A stretch of DNA of 35,265 nt, taken from NCBI GenBank assembly GCA_002731275.1, contig PCBK01000149.1, positions 1 to 35,265 of the forward strand, given 5' to 3'. Each line of letters begins with the position of its first letter. Position 1 is the first letter of the stretch. Made by a program: the position numbers and the translations under genes. This document shows positions 1 to 8,310 of the stretch, in pieces. This DNA comes from Deltaproteobacteria bacterium. Lineage in GTDB: Bacteria; Myxococcota_C; UBA6777. The notes under the pieces were generated by a model. That model made no database searches. It saw only the letters and a list, made by a program, of their open reading frames with translations, and was not told the DNA's origin.

Positions 1-119
1 TATTTTTGGACCAAAATGCTGCTCTCCATTAGCTCCAAATTTGAGATTCTCAAATCCAACTTTTGGATTCCCATGTCCGAACTTTGGATTCCCATGTGAA
101 AATATTGCAAAAAATCATG
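1..119 (-). repeat. Degenerate 21-bp repeats with an open heptad-like frame, cut by the window edge
   Basis: Read on the minus strand, units beginning ACATGGGAATCCAAA recur at 21-bp spacing (two clear copies, then two diverged ones). The frame stays open from an ATG at about 95 to the edge. It encodes seven-residue units such as MGIQSSD, MGIQKLD and LRISNLE, with aliphatic residues at coiled-coil-like positions. There is no good ribosome binding site. It could be the start of a coiled-coil protein downstream of the terminase, or non-coding repeat. The plus strand is also open here, so the coding direction is not decided. Confidence 0.4.
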
Positions 120-1147
<1,028 letters not shown>

Positions 1148-1159
1148 CTCCTCACCTCG

Positions 1160-1828
1160 CTACAACGGCTCGGATTGTTTTGCTTTCCTTCCGTTCAACA
1201 TCGGAATCATCGTCTTCTCATTGCCTGACAGTGCGGCAAGTTCTTTGACCCGTTGGAGGATTGCAAGACGTAGGGATTCCTTCTCTGGAAGAAATTCTTC
1301 GAGTGCTGTTCCCATTGCACCCACAAATGCCTTCATGCGTTGTTGTATGAAGCGTCTGGCGTCATCTCCAATTTGAACGTTCAGTGTCTCGCCGCTTTCG
1401 ACCTTCTTTCGTTTGTCCGCAATGTCAAAGAACATAGACAGCATCTTCATCAACTTGATACCATCCACTCCCTTCTTACCAAGCTTTTCGGGGTCAAGTT
1501 CTTGCGCGATCAAGGCACGTGCAAGTTGGTACTCTTGTGCAAGATCACGATCGTCCCTTTCGATCATGTTTTCGAGCGCACTGTCCGCAATATTCTGTGC
1601 AGCAACTGTAAAGATATTGTATGTTCTTCCCCTCATATGGACACGACAAGAGTCTTCCCCTTCCATGCATTGGTTTTTACAGCGAAGACGTGGGGTGCCA
1701 CATTGGTCACAAGTTGTTGCCAGTTTCTGATACCGAGTTCCGCACTCCGGACAAAGACTCTTCCAATGAGTGCATTGATTTTCCTTTGTGGGTGGATAAT
1801 CGTCGATCAGGTCTTTGGGGATCTTCAC
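1160..1828 (-). CDS. Zinc-ribbon protein, candidate terminase small subunit
   Basis: About 222 aa. An N-terminal zinc ribbon (CPECG then CDQCG) is followed by a second Cys/His cluster (CKNQC, C, H) near residues 50-65, then a mostly helical region. Its place directly upstream of the large terminase gene fits a DNA-recognition small subunit, but I see no signature specific to that family, so the role is inferred from position. I prefer the GTG at 1828, which has GAGG nine bases upstream; a GTG five codons earlier (1843) is also possible. Confidence 0.55.
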   Translation of the reverse strand: MKIPKDLIDDYPPTKENQCTHWKSLCPECGTRYQKLATTCDQCGTPRLRCKNQCMEGEDSCRVHMRGRTYNIFTVAAQNIADSALENMIERDDRDLAQEYQLARALIAQELDPEKLGKKGVDGIKLMKMLSMFFDIADKRKKVESGETLNVQIGDDARRFIQQRMKAFVGAMGTALEEFLPEKESLRLAILQRVKELAALSGNEKTMIPMLNGRKAKQSEPL

Positions 1829-1889
1829 AGGTATTGTCCTCACCTACCAAAACAAGAGTTGGAGCACTGCACAAACATATGCTGGACGT

Positions 1890-2522
1890 TCAGGTTTTTT
1901 GGCACCTGAAAGCAACAAGTTCCCCCCAAGACGTTGGGATTATTTCAAATCCCAAAATCGGAAGGATATTGATTTTGTCAAATGTGATCATAGATTGCCC
2001 ATGAACATGCATGTTTTCGTAGGGGGTGTAGTCTTTCATTCGACATTGCGGCACGGGACGATAAGGACCACCACCAATGACAAGAACCCTCCGACCATCA
2101 ATGGAACTTTGTCCGTTTCGTGATGTTTCCTCGAAAGGAAGAATCAACAGCTCACTCTCGGTTTCCTTAAGAACAACAGCAATACTGGCAGGAAAATCAG
2201 GCAGAGAATTGTTTACTCTCAAGGCTGTTCCATCGAGATCTTGCGGAGAGCAAGACCAAAAGTATGCAAGACGTTCAAAAGGAATTTGCGAGCTTTGCAA
2301 CTTTCTCAAAAACTCCTGACGCTTAATGTTCTCATCCTGCTGCTTTGTCAGTGTGATGAGACCCAGTTCAAACTTCATCAAAGTCGATTTGAATTGCAAG
2401 CCCTCCGTGATCCACTCTCTTAAGAGGACTTGGTAGGGAATCTGATAATAGTTCGCGATCACGTGCATCTCCTCTAACTGTTCTTCTGGAAAACGAAGTG
2501 AAGTTGTTTTCATAGCCATCAT
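1890..2522 (-). CDS. Ribbon-helix-helix N-terminal DNA-binding protein
   Basis: 210 aa. The first 45 residues (TTSLRFPEEQLEEMHVIAN onward) match the pattern of an RHH/CopG-type DNA-binding domain: one strand, then two helices. The remaining 160 residues are unrecognised; they include a GGGPYRPVP stretch. GGAGG lies 3 bases before the first ATG (2522) and 6 before the second (2519), so the second may be used. A 38-bp perfect palindrome lies just upstream, the natural candidate for an autoregulatory operator. It sits between small phage genes and the terminase genes, so it could control the packaging genes. Confidence 0.6.
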   Translation of the reverse strand: MMAMKTTSLRFPEEQLEEMHVIANYYQIPYQVLLREWITEGLQFKSTLMKFELGLITLTKQQDENIKRQEFLRKLQSSQIPFERLAYFWSCSPQDLDGTALRVNNSLPDFPASIAVVLKETESELLILPFEETSRNGQSSIDGRRVLVIGGGPYRPVPQCRMKDYTPYENMHVHGQSMITFDKINILPILGFEIIPTSWGELVAFRCQKT

Positions 2523-2545
2523 ATTCCTCCTCGGTTGTCTTGCTG

Positions 2546-2583
2546 CTTGTCGATTAAATTAATCGATTAATTTAATCGACAAG
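2546..2583. promoter_or_regulatory. 38-bp perfect palindrome, probable operator
   Basis: Every base of 2546-2583 pairs with its mirror partner about the central ATCGAT (2562-2567). Each arm reads CTTGTCGATTAAATTAATC. TCGATTAA-type half-sites recur inside it. It ends 24 bases upstream of the RHH gene start. Since RHH proteins bind inverted or tandem short repeats, it is probably that protein's operator. No T tract follows, so it is not a simple terminator. Confidence 0.7.
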
Positions 2584-2613
2584 ATAGCCAAGGAAGATCA
2601 AATGTCAAGAAGA

Positions 2614-3246
2614 TCACGAAAATAAAAACGGAATTCGTTGTTTTTCCAACATAAAATCAACACCAAGATCATTTCCACAATGATCACAGACAGCTTCCAG
2701 GAGCATTTCTTCTTGGAGGGAAAGATGTTGTTGTCCACACACTCCACATACAACATCAATGCCTGCACCATGTACAACAAACGAAGAGACAGGGGCATCC
2801 ATCATCGAACGCATGGATTCCTTTGTGTCCCACACAATTCTGTAGGCCACGAACTCTTTCTTCAACCTTTTCTGAACGATCTTGTGCGCTTTATCGGGGA
2901 AAATTCCTTCTTGTGGAATGGGCATATCCAGCGCATCAAACGTGCTTACAAGAGCACTCATCCCTTCAGAAGTGAGGTGAAGACCTTCCAAGTTCTTGAG
3001 CCCAACCCGCCGTACATCATTGCTGTTTGCGATGCCATATTTGGCCAACACGTTGTGGTCTCCAAACGAAAGCCCCTTGACATCGCCAAGGTGGAACAAA
3101 CGCTTTGTTGGGGCCTGTATCCTCTTTGTCGTCTCTGTCGGGGCAACCAAATATTCGCCCTTCGCAAGATCCGCGAGAGGCACATCTGAGGTAAAGCCGG
3201 CTGTCGTCACAACGATCCGGGTTTGCTTGGGTCTTGTGTGGCTCAT
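2614..3246 (-). CDS. Phage protein with helical-hairpin region and C-terminal zinc ribbon
   Basis: 210 aa, function unknown. Residues about 68-105 (LAKYGIANSNDVRRVGLKNL and after) have the spacing of a helix-hairpin-helix module like those in RNA polymerase alpha C-terminal domains. The end carries two knuckles (CGVCG and CDHCG) that should bind zinc. This mix suggests nucleic acid binding, perhaps in phage transcription, but that is inference. AGGAGG lies 8 bases before the ATG. The start overlaps the stop of the preceding gene (ATGA), so translation is probably coupled. Confidence 0.6.
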   Translation of the reverse strand: MSHTRPKQTRIVVTTAGFTSDVPLADLAKGEYLVAPTETTKRIQAPTKRLFHLGDVKGLSFGDHNVLAKYGIANSNDVRRVGLKNLEGLHLTSEGMSALVSTFDALDMPIPQEGIFPDKAHKIVQKRLKKEFVAYRIVWDTKESMRSMMDAPVSSFVVHGAGIDVVCGVCGQQHLSLQEEMLLEAVCDHCGNDLGVDFMLEKQRIPFLFS

Positions 3247-3461
3247 CGCTTTTTCCTCCTACGATTGACACGGCGAGAACGTCGAGCCATCCGCTTTCGA
3301 TTCAGCTTTCTCTTATAACCAGAAGAAGACCTGGCCAGTCTCCTTTCTTCTCGCTGCAGCTGTCTTCGCTTGGCTTCATCCTGGAGCTGGCGATCCTTTG
3401 TGTTTGCATCTTCCATCGCTGCAGCTGCAAGTCTTGCATCTTCATCTTTACACAATGCCAT
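3243..3461 (-). CDS. Small basic coiled-coil-like protein
   Basis: 72 aa. The first half is Ala/Glu/Asp-rich and helical; the last 25 residues are almost all Arg, Lys and Ser (ending NRRRKKR). It is not recognised. The shape suggests a small nucleic-acid-binding or scaffold-type phage protein. GAGGAG lies 6 bases before the ATG, and the stop overlaps the next gene's start as ATGA. Confidence 0.55.
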   Translation of the reverse strand: MALCKDEDARLAAAAMEDANTKDRQLQDEAKRRQLQREERRLARSSSGYKRKLNRKRMARRSRRVNRRRKKR

Positions 3462-3473
3462 AGGACTCTCCTC

Positions 3474-4376
3474 TCAAAGCTGAAACGCAATTGAAGTCGC
3501 TTGTTCAAGGATGGACTCCGTTGAGGGGACAGTGTCCTTCGATCCAGGTCGAAGCCACCAACCCTTCAGCCAATGCAGGAGCTTCCATGTGAAAGGATCG
3601 CTTTCCTTCAAGAGTTCATCAACGCTCGCATCAAGTTTGAGGACACTGGGCTCTGCAATGACAGTCGCCGTCTGACGCAGGGCTTGTGCTTGAAGCTTCG
3701 CAACCTGCTCAAAGTATCCCCAAGCAAAGACACGGCTTGTGGTGGAGGGAGTCAAAGTACCCAACGCAAGCTTTGCAAGTCTGTTGGCTCGCTGGATGAG
3801 GAACGAATCAAAGCGGTTGTGATCGTGGATAAAAATACAGTCGAACTTATCTCGGGTCGATTCGAGGAATTCGAGAGGATCAGTACAGAGGATGTTGTGT
3901 TCAGGAAGATAAGCTCTGGTCAGCTGTACGAGATCTTCATCATCGTCCACTGTCATCACGGACAAAACAGCCTCATTACTTTGGGCAAATTGTTGGAATG
4001 CTCCAATGCCACAACCTATACACAGAACGCGCCCCCAACAATGCCGCGCTGTATGGTGTGTCATGACCAACTCTTGCAGATCATTTGAGCGCACAAGGAT
4101 GGGCTGTGCTGTGCATCCCTCTTCGCGAAGGAACTGGCTCTTCTTTTGGTCAAACCGAAGGCCTTTGGGGACACGAAAGATCGACGTGATCCTTCTCTGA
4201 TTCGGATACTCCTGCTCAAAGAATTGAAGCGAATCAGGAAAGGATTCCAGGACGAGAATGGAATCGACATGCTTTTGACTTCTCGTCTTGGTGAGTGAAG
4301 GGGTTTTGAGCCCGACGAGAGCAGACTCGTCGAAGGATGGATTTCCTGGGTTGGAGATAATGGGGTGGCGCATCAT
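3474..4376 (-). CDS. Methyltransferase-fold protein (class I SAM-like)
   Basis: 300 aa. A Rossmann-type core is visible at residues about 115-190: VLCIGCGIGAF resembles SAM-binding motif I, VMTVDDDEDLV the acidic motif II, and FDCIFIHDH a motif IV-like strand. Substrate and role are unknown; the fold is also used by spermidine synthase-like enzymes. The start is uncertain. The ATG at 4376 has only a weak AGG upstream, and the frame stays open for 15 more codons upstream to a TGA without a normal start codon. A good AAGGAG at 4461-4466 serves a different frame. Another 5' end, or a small frameshift, is possible. Confidence 0.55.
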   Translation of the reverse strand: MMRHPIISNPGNPSFDESALVGLKTPSLTKTRSQKHVDSILVLESFPDSLQFFEQEYPNQRRITSIFRVPKGLRFDQKKSQFLREEGCTAQPILVRSNDLQELVMTHHTARHCWGRVLCIGCGIGAFQQFAQSNEAVLSVMTVDDDEDLVQLTRAYLPEHNILCTDPLEFLESTRDKFDCIFIHDHNRFDSFLIQRANRLAKLALGTLTPSTTSRVFAWGYFEQVAKLQAQALRQTATVIAEPSVLKLDASVDELLKESDPFTWKLLHWLKGWWLRPGSKDTVPSTESILEQATSIAFQL

Positions 4377-4491
4377 GGATGTAACCTGGTCAATGTCGTG
4401 TTCGGTGTTGGAGCCAGCAATTCAGAAGGCTTCTTCGATACCAAGACATACGCAGAAAGGCTCCTTAAAGTTGCCTCACGACAGCTCCCAT

Positions 4492-4812
4492 TCAGGAGTA
4501 ATCCCCCCAGTCTCTCGGAGTATGCCATTCAGGAATCCAGGACACAAACTCTCCAGGATCAAAGCTCTCCTCGCTCAGCTCGATCTTGGAGACACGTTGG
4601 GGGTTGATGGAAAGGGGATGTCCCTTCTTCTCTGGTGTAGGAAAACTCCAGAAGTGGTAAAGGTTTTTCTTGCCCTTGGCGTTTCTCTTTGGACCAAAAT
4701 CAAGAGGAGCACAAAGCCGCGTCACCTCTTCGCCATTCTTCTTCGTGAATGTGACTTCGACCTTCCTTTTGTGGTGAAGAGCTTCAAGGAATACTTCTTT
4801 GTTTGTCTGCAT
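4492..4812 (-). CDS. Small phage protein, possibly WYL/Sm-like fold
   Basis: 106 aa. The pattern KRKVEVTFTKKNGEEV, RLCAPLDFGP, NLYHFWSF, HPLSINPQRV and FDPGEFVSWIPEW is familiar from short phage and mobile-element proteins sometimes described as WYL-like. I am not certain of the family and assign no function. It belongs to the leftward operon of small genes. A purine-rich AGGGAAGAGAG stretch precedes the ATG. Confidence 0.5.
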   Translation of the reverse strand: MQTNKEVFLEALHHKRKVEVTFTKKNGEEVTRLCAPLDFGPKRNAKGKKNLYHFWSFPTPEKKGHPLSINPQRVSKIELSEESFDPGEFVSWIPEWHTPRDWGDYS

Positions 4813-4859
4813 CGTCTCTCTTCCCTTTCAGTCAATTATGCCAAGCCAGACCAACCCCT

Positions 4860-5183
4860 TCACCTGGTATTCAATAGGACTTCTGTCACAAAGATGTATT
4901 CGAACTTCCCAGAAGACACCTTCTCGCGTTGCAGTTGTGGACATCGCAGATACATCCGCGACAAAGCGATTGCGACATCTTCCTTCACTACACCAAGGCT
5001 CTCTGCGATCTGTTTGACAGTCATAGGTTGGTTGGTCCCTGCCAAGAACTCTCGGACATCAACTTGTAGCTTCAGTTGTTCCTTGCACGGCTTGTCTCGG
5101 GTTGCCTTGGCGTTTCTCTTTGGGGCAGATCGTTGTTGTTTTCGGTATGGGGAACAGGGTCTCGATTGTCGTATGCTGTTCAT
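4860..5183 (-). CDS. Winged-helix-like DNA-binding protein
   Basis: 107 aa. A basic N-terminus is followed, at residues about 50-80, by MTVKQIAESLGVVKEDVAIALSRM. This has the helix-turn-helix spacing of winged-helix regulators. The end (KFEYIFVTEVLL) could form the wing. It probably binds DNA; the target is unknown. The start overlaps the stop of the upstream gene (ATGA), so the two are translationally coupled. Confidence 0.5.
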   Translation of the reverse strand: MNSIRQSRPCSPYRKQQRSAPKRNAKATRDKPCKEQLKLQVDVREFLAGTNQPMTVKQIAESLGVVKEDVAIALSRMYLRCPQLQREKVSSGKFEYIFVTEVLLNTR

Positions 5184-5389
5184 GGTCCAGCCCTTGCTAT
5201 AGTGTCAATGTGCTTGGGGAAGTACTGGCTATAAATACACTCTTTATTCGCCGTGCTACCCGGATTGAGCAAAGCGAATCGGTAAGCTTGGTTTGCGTTG
5301 TGGAAGCGCCCAATTGGAACGCCTTGTAAACGCACAACCCATGGCTTGAATTTTCTTGGATCCTCGACCTGTTGGAAATGTAGGTGCAT
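5180..5389 (-). CDS. Small phage protein of unknown function
   Basis: 69 aa. RKFKPWVVRLQGVPIGRF followed by NANQAYRFALL reads like a short beta-beta-beta-helix module of the AP2/integrase-arm type, but this is only a shape match. GGAG lies 8 bases before the ATG and supports the start. The frame also continues upstream through one in-frame TGA (5438-5440) to a GTG at 5515, which I take as chance. Confidence 0.45.
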   Translation of the reverse strand: MHLHFQQVEDPRKFKPWVVRLQGVPIGRFHNANQAYRFALLNPGSTANKECIYSQYFPKHIDTIARAGP

Positions 5390-5518
5390 TGGGTTCTCTC
5401 CAGAACAACGTATTGCCTTTGCAATGCCCCTGCGACTTCAAAAACGAAGGAGCTCGGGAGATGCCTTGGCTCCAACGAAAGGCACTGCAATCATGTGTTC
5501 TTGGGGTACTTCCACACA

Positions 5519-5785
5519 TCATCGTTGTTTCCCCACACAACCATCACTCTCCTCCGCATCTCGTGCGTGGGCAGACGCCCCCATTCGACTCCGCACAACG
5601 TTCCAGATCTGTGCCTTGATGTATGCAGCTCGCTGCCCACTTTGCTTCGAGGGTCTGCACCAAATCTCGGTCTTGTGTCCCTCATCGCTGAGAAGACAAG
5701 AGGCTTTTTGTACGGCCTCTTCGTTCGTATACTCATCGTATAGTTTGCCATCAACGTACAACTGGAAAGGGAATTCAACTTTCAT
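5519..5785 (-). CDS. Small phage protein of unknown function
   Basis: 88 aa from the ATG at 5785 (MKVEFPFQLYVDGKLYDEYT). No family recognised. The start overlaps the TGA of the upstream small membrane protein (TGATG), so translation is probably coupled. The longer open frame upstream is explained by that neighbour read in another frame. Confidence 0.5.
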   Translation of the reverse strand: MKVEFPFQLYVDGKLYDEYTNEEAVQKASCLLSDEGHKTEIWCRPSKQSGQRAAYIKAQIWNVVRSRMGASAHARDAEESDGCVGKQR

Positions 5786-5961
5786 CACAACCATCTCAAC
5801 ACCTGAAATATCCAGTAAAGCGTCCAGACAATCGGAGGTAAGTAGGAGCGAAGATGCGATATCTGAATGGGCCCCAAGTGAAGACGCAAAGCAAGCAACC
5901 CCATTCCTGTCGTGATCAACAACCAAGCAAAAACAAAGCGCGCCTCTCCTTGTGTAAACAT
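5785..5961 (-). CDS. Small two-helix membrane protein
   Basis: 58 aa, below usual gene-calling length. It starts MFTQGEARFVFAWLL and has two hydrophobic stretches (about residues 9-28 and 41-57) joined by a short polar loop, the layout of small holin-like or other phage membrane proteins. A strong GGAGGT lies 4 bases before the ATG and overlaps the stop of the upstream gene. The stop overlaps the next start. The ribosome site and the two couplings make it likely real; the function is not shown, and it is not beside a recognisable endolysin. Confidence 0.6.
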   Translation of the reverse strand: MFTQGEARFVFAWLLITTGMGLLALRLHLGPIQISHLRSYLPPIVWTLYWIFQVLRWL

Positions 5962-5970
5962 TGAGACCTC

Positions 5971-6177
5971 CTACTCGTCTTCTTCTATCGGTGGCAGATA
6001 TCGACGCCCAAAGATGTATTTTGGAGATGTCCTTCCCGTTCGACGTTCGGTTCTTCTCGCGTGATTTCTCCACCACTTACGAGCTCTTGCCACATGTGTT
6101 GAATTGCACCCCTTCCCTGGATTCGCAGACTCCCACCTTGGACCGTTCTCTGTCCTTCGACTCTTTGGACTCATCAT
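5971..6177 (-). CDS. Small basic phage protein
   Basis: 68 aa, rich in Arg, Lys and Trp (ARKWWRNHARRTERRTGR), with an acidic end (PPIEEDE). No family recognised; it looks like a nucleic-acid-binding peptide. It begins 6 bases after the Dam methylase stop and ends inside the ribosome binding site of the next gene, so it sits in the same tight operon. Confidence 0.5.
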   Translation of the reverse strand: MMSPKSRRTENGPRWESANPGKGCNSTHVARARKWWRNHARRTERRTGRTSPKYIFGRRYLPPIEEDE

Positions 6178-6183
6178 GTTCTC

Positions 6184-7026
6184 CTAGTATTGAATCATCT
6201 GAAACAGCGGAAGACGCTCACTCTCCAGAGCCTTCGACGTGTTTGGATTGAGCCAAATCGTCTCGTTTGCCAAACGCTCTCCGACCGTTGTCGACTGCAC
6301 CGAAAAAGACTCCCATTCCCCATACAACTCATTATACAAATCGCTGGGATAGCCGCTGAGCACAACAAATCCCTTTGCTTGATGCAGGACTTCTGCAAGC
6401 GCGCGATGCGCAGCGTTGTCCATCTCGTGCCTGTAGGTATTCGCAGAGGTTCGCTCATCGTGTGTGTATGGAGGATCACAATAGAAGAGGACTTCTGGAG
6501 CGTCGTATTTTTGCAAGAGCTCAAGAGCTGGAAGTTGCTCGATCGAAACATGACGGAGTCGTTTTATGATGGCTTTGAGCTGCTCAGGATATCTCGCCCA
6601 ACTATTGACGTATGAACCTGTCTTTGGGTCGAGCTTCAAAAAGCCACTTCGCGAGGGACGCATCATTGATGAACCAAACCCTTGGAGGGATCGCACAATT
6701 GTGCGTCTAGCCTGTTCAACGGGATCATCATCTGGTTCAAACGAGAGATTGTATTCGTTCCTCGAATACGGTGTGAGTTCGAGTTGATGGATGAGCTTTT
6801 GTGCATCTTCTTGGTTGCGCAGAACTCGGAAAAGATTGACAATCTCTCCATCAAGATCGTTGTATATTTCTCCCCAAGACACTCGCTTTTGCAAAAGTAC
6901 AGAGCCAGCTCCACCAAACGGCTCGACATACATACGATGTTGAGGGAAGTGTGAGATAATCCACTCGGCTAGACGCCACTTGCCACCATGATATCGAAGT
7001 AACGGACGTGTAGGTTTACAACCCAT
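6184..7026 (-). CDS. DNA N6-adenine methyltransferase (D12/Dam class)
   Basis: 280 aa. It transfers methyl from SAM to adenine in DNA. KWRLAEWIISHFP and EPFGGAGSVLL (residues about 15-48) form the SAM-binding half, and CDPPYTH near 183 is the catalytic motif. Length and motif order fit the Dam/D12 family. No restriction nuclease is nearby, so it is probably an orphan phage methylase, protecting phage DNA or marking replication; the target site is not deducible. GGAGG lies 6 bases before the ATG at 7026; a start six codons earlier is less likely. Confidence 0.9.
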   Translation of the reverse strand: MGCKPTRPLLRYHGGKWRLAEWIISHFPQHRMYVEPFGGAGSVLLQKRVSWGEIYNDLDGEIVNLFRVLRNQEDAQKLIHQLELTPYSRNEYNLSFEPDDDPVEQARRTIVRSLQGFGSSMMRPSRSGFLKLDPKTGSYVNSWARYPEQLKAIIKRLRHVSIEQLPALELLQKYDAPEVLFYCDPPYTHDERTSANTYRHEMDNAAHRALAEVLHQAKGFVVLSGYPSDLYNELYGEWESFSVQSTTVGERLANETIWLNPNTSKALESERLPLFQMIQY

Positions 7027-7073
7027 GGAGAACCTCCTCCTCAATCAAGCCTTCTCCGTTGGGGAAATCGAGA

Positions 7074-7451
7074 TCAATTTCCATCAGCGCCCCCTTCCCG
7101 ACCCTCAACACAAGACGTCTCCTGACGACGCCAGAAAGACACCGCAAGTGATGGTTTATTTTCGGACTTTGTGAGTTTGTGTGGTCGCCTTTTTGAAAGG
7201 GGTAAAGGTTCACGCTCTGGAAGTTGAACGTATTCATCAACACCATGTAACAGCGACCAAGCAGGCACATCGAGCACCTTCGCGAGAAGAAGAAGTGACT
7301 CCACAGGGATTGTGCATCTGCCCGACTCCCATCGCTGCACCTGTCTCTTTTGAACCCCCAACCTGTGGGCAACTTCTCTTTGAGACAATCCAGATTTCTT
7401 TCTCTTCGCCCGGACCTTTGCGGACACCAACTCCCAAACATCGGCCTTCAT
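7074..7451 (-). CDS. XRE-family DNA-binding regulator
   Basis: 125 aa. Residues about 10-62 form a canonical HTH_3 domain (GLSQREVAHRLGVQKRQVQR, then ESGRCTIPVESLLLLAKVL). The tail is polar and unstructured. AAAGGAGG lies 4 bases before the ATG, which overlaps the stop of the upstream gene (ATGA). It is a third regulator besides the CI/Cro pair. It lies one gene downstream of the symmetric heptamer array at 8.04-8.30 kb and is one candidate to bind it. Confidence 0.8.
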   Translation of the reverse strand: MKADVWELVSAKVRAKRKKSGLSQREVAHRLGVQKRQVQRWESGRCTIPVESLLLLAKVLDVPAWSLLHGVDEYVQLPEREPLPLSKRRPHKLTKSENKPSLAVSFWRRQETSCVEGREGGADGN

Positions 7452-8008
7452 GACGCCTCCTTTTGGATGACGACATCAGCCTTTTCGTACATAACGAAGA
7501 TGTCGTTGACGAGTCTATTTGAGCATCCCTCTTGATTGCACACACCGAACACTGCTCGGAACTTTCGTGTGGTCTCTCTTGGTACGTCCAATGCTCCCCA
7601 GGAAATGCACACAACACCTTCAGGCATGAATTCGAGTGCATCCCAGGTAAAGACACCTGTTCCCAACAAACAGCTCAGTGTGGGTTTCCAATGGCCGTAT
7701 TTGAGAGCGGTCTCGATCTCTGAGATGTCTGGTGCAACATCCCATCCAAAATGATTCCCCCAGGCCGCGCCCAAGCAGAGTAAAAACTCCCTCGCCCCCT
7801 TCGTTTTTTTCGGCATTTGAGAGGCGTACCGTATCCCATCAAAGAGTTCGTACGGTGTGAGGTGTAAACTAGGCAAGCAAGTGATAGGACAAACCGCGCT
7901 CCCTTCAACCCTAGCAACAGGCTGTGTGACTCTTTTCTGGACTGACGTCGAGGTATCCTTTGCACTTGAAGCAAACAACCCCTTTATAAAATCATGCCTT
8001 GCTTCCAT
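7448..8008 (-). CDS. Phage protein of unknown function beside the candidate origin
   Basis: 186 aa from the ATG at 8008, which has AAGGA 8 bases upstream. Visible: a polar first 55 residues, then a compact region with several Trp and Cys (AAWGNHFGWDVAP, CISWGALDVP). No motif recognised. It is the first gene after the non-coding heptamer array and is coupled to the XRE gene. A replication or array-binding role is possible from position only. Confidence 0.55.
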   Translation of the reverse strand: MEARHDFIKGLFASSAKDTSTSVQKRVTQPVARVEGSAVCPITCLPSLHLTPYELFDGIRYASQMPKKTKGAREFLLCLGAAWGNHFGWDVAPDISEIETALKYGHWKPTLSCLLGTGVFTWDALEFMPEGVVCISWGALDVPRETTRKFRAVFGVCNQEGCSNRLVNDIFVMYEKADVVIQKEAS

Positions 8009-8040
8009 ATCCCTATCCTTTTTTTGTATAGCTTGCACCC

Positions 8041-8299
8041 GGTGCTACACGATGCTACTTGGAACTACAATTGTGTAGCACCAAAATATTTACTCTTTCC
8101 ATATAGTTAAACTTAATAGATATAGGTACTACTCTAAAATAACATTGCTATATACGTGTGTGCGCGTGCCTGTGTGTGCGTGTGTGTAGCGTTTTCAAAA
8201 GAGGCGTAGTACTGCGTAGCACCTGGACCTATCACCTGATTCTAAAATGGAATTATGGTGCTACTATAGGAGTAGCACACCGTAGCATCGTGTAGCACC
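8041..8299. promoter_or_regulatory. Symmetric heptamer (iteron-like) array, candidate replication origin
   Basis: The 300-base gap between the primase gene end and the next gene holds repeats of GTGCTAC or its complement. Left cluster: 8042, 8052 and 8062 (10-bp period), then an inverted copy at 8075. Right cluster: 8258, then inverted copies at 8272, 8282 and 8292 (10-bp period). Inner copies GTACTAC at 8126 and GTAGTAC at 8206 are also mirror partners, with one extra at 8216. The arrangement is symmetric about 8170, within an alternating GT/GC tract (8150-8190). The stretch 8083-8150 is AT-rich. The outer 19 bases (8040-8058 and 8282-8300) are exact inverted repeats. Confidence 0.7.
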
Positions 8300-8310
8300 G
8301 CATGGCGCAA

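Noticed and set aside
5438-5515. In-frame TGA joining a 25-aa upstream frame to the 69-aa gene at 5180-5389, suggesting stop readthrough
   Set aside because: The downstream ATG has its own ribosome site (GGAG, 8-base gap), and other genes here end normally at TGA, so recoding is not needed.
6184-7026. Restriction-modification system around the Dam methylase
   Set aside because: No neighbouring gene shows nuclease motifs; the methylase looks orphan.
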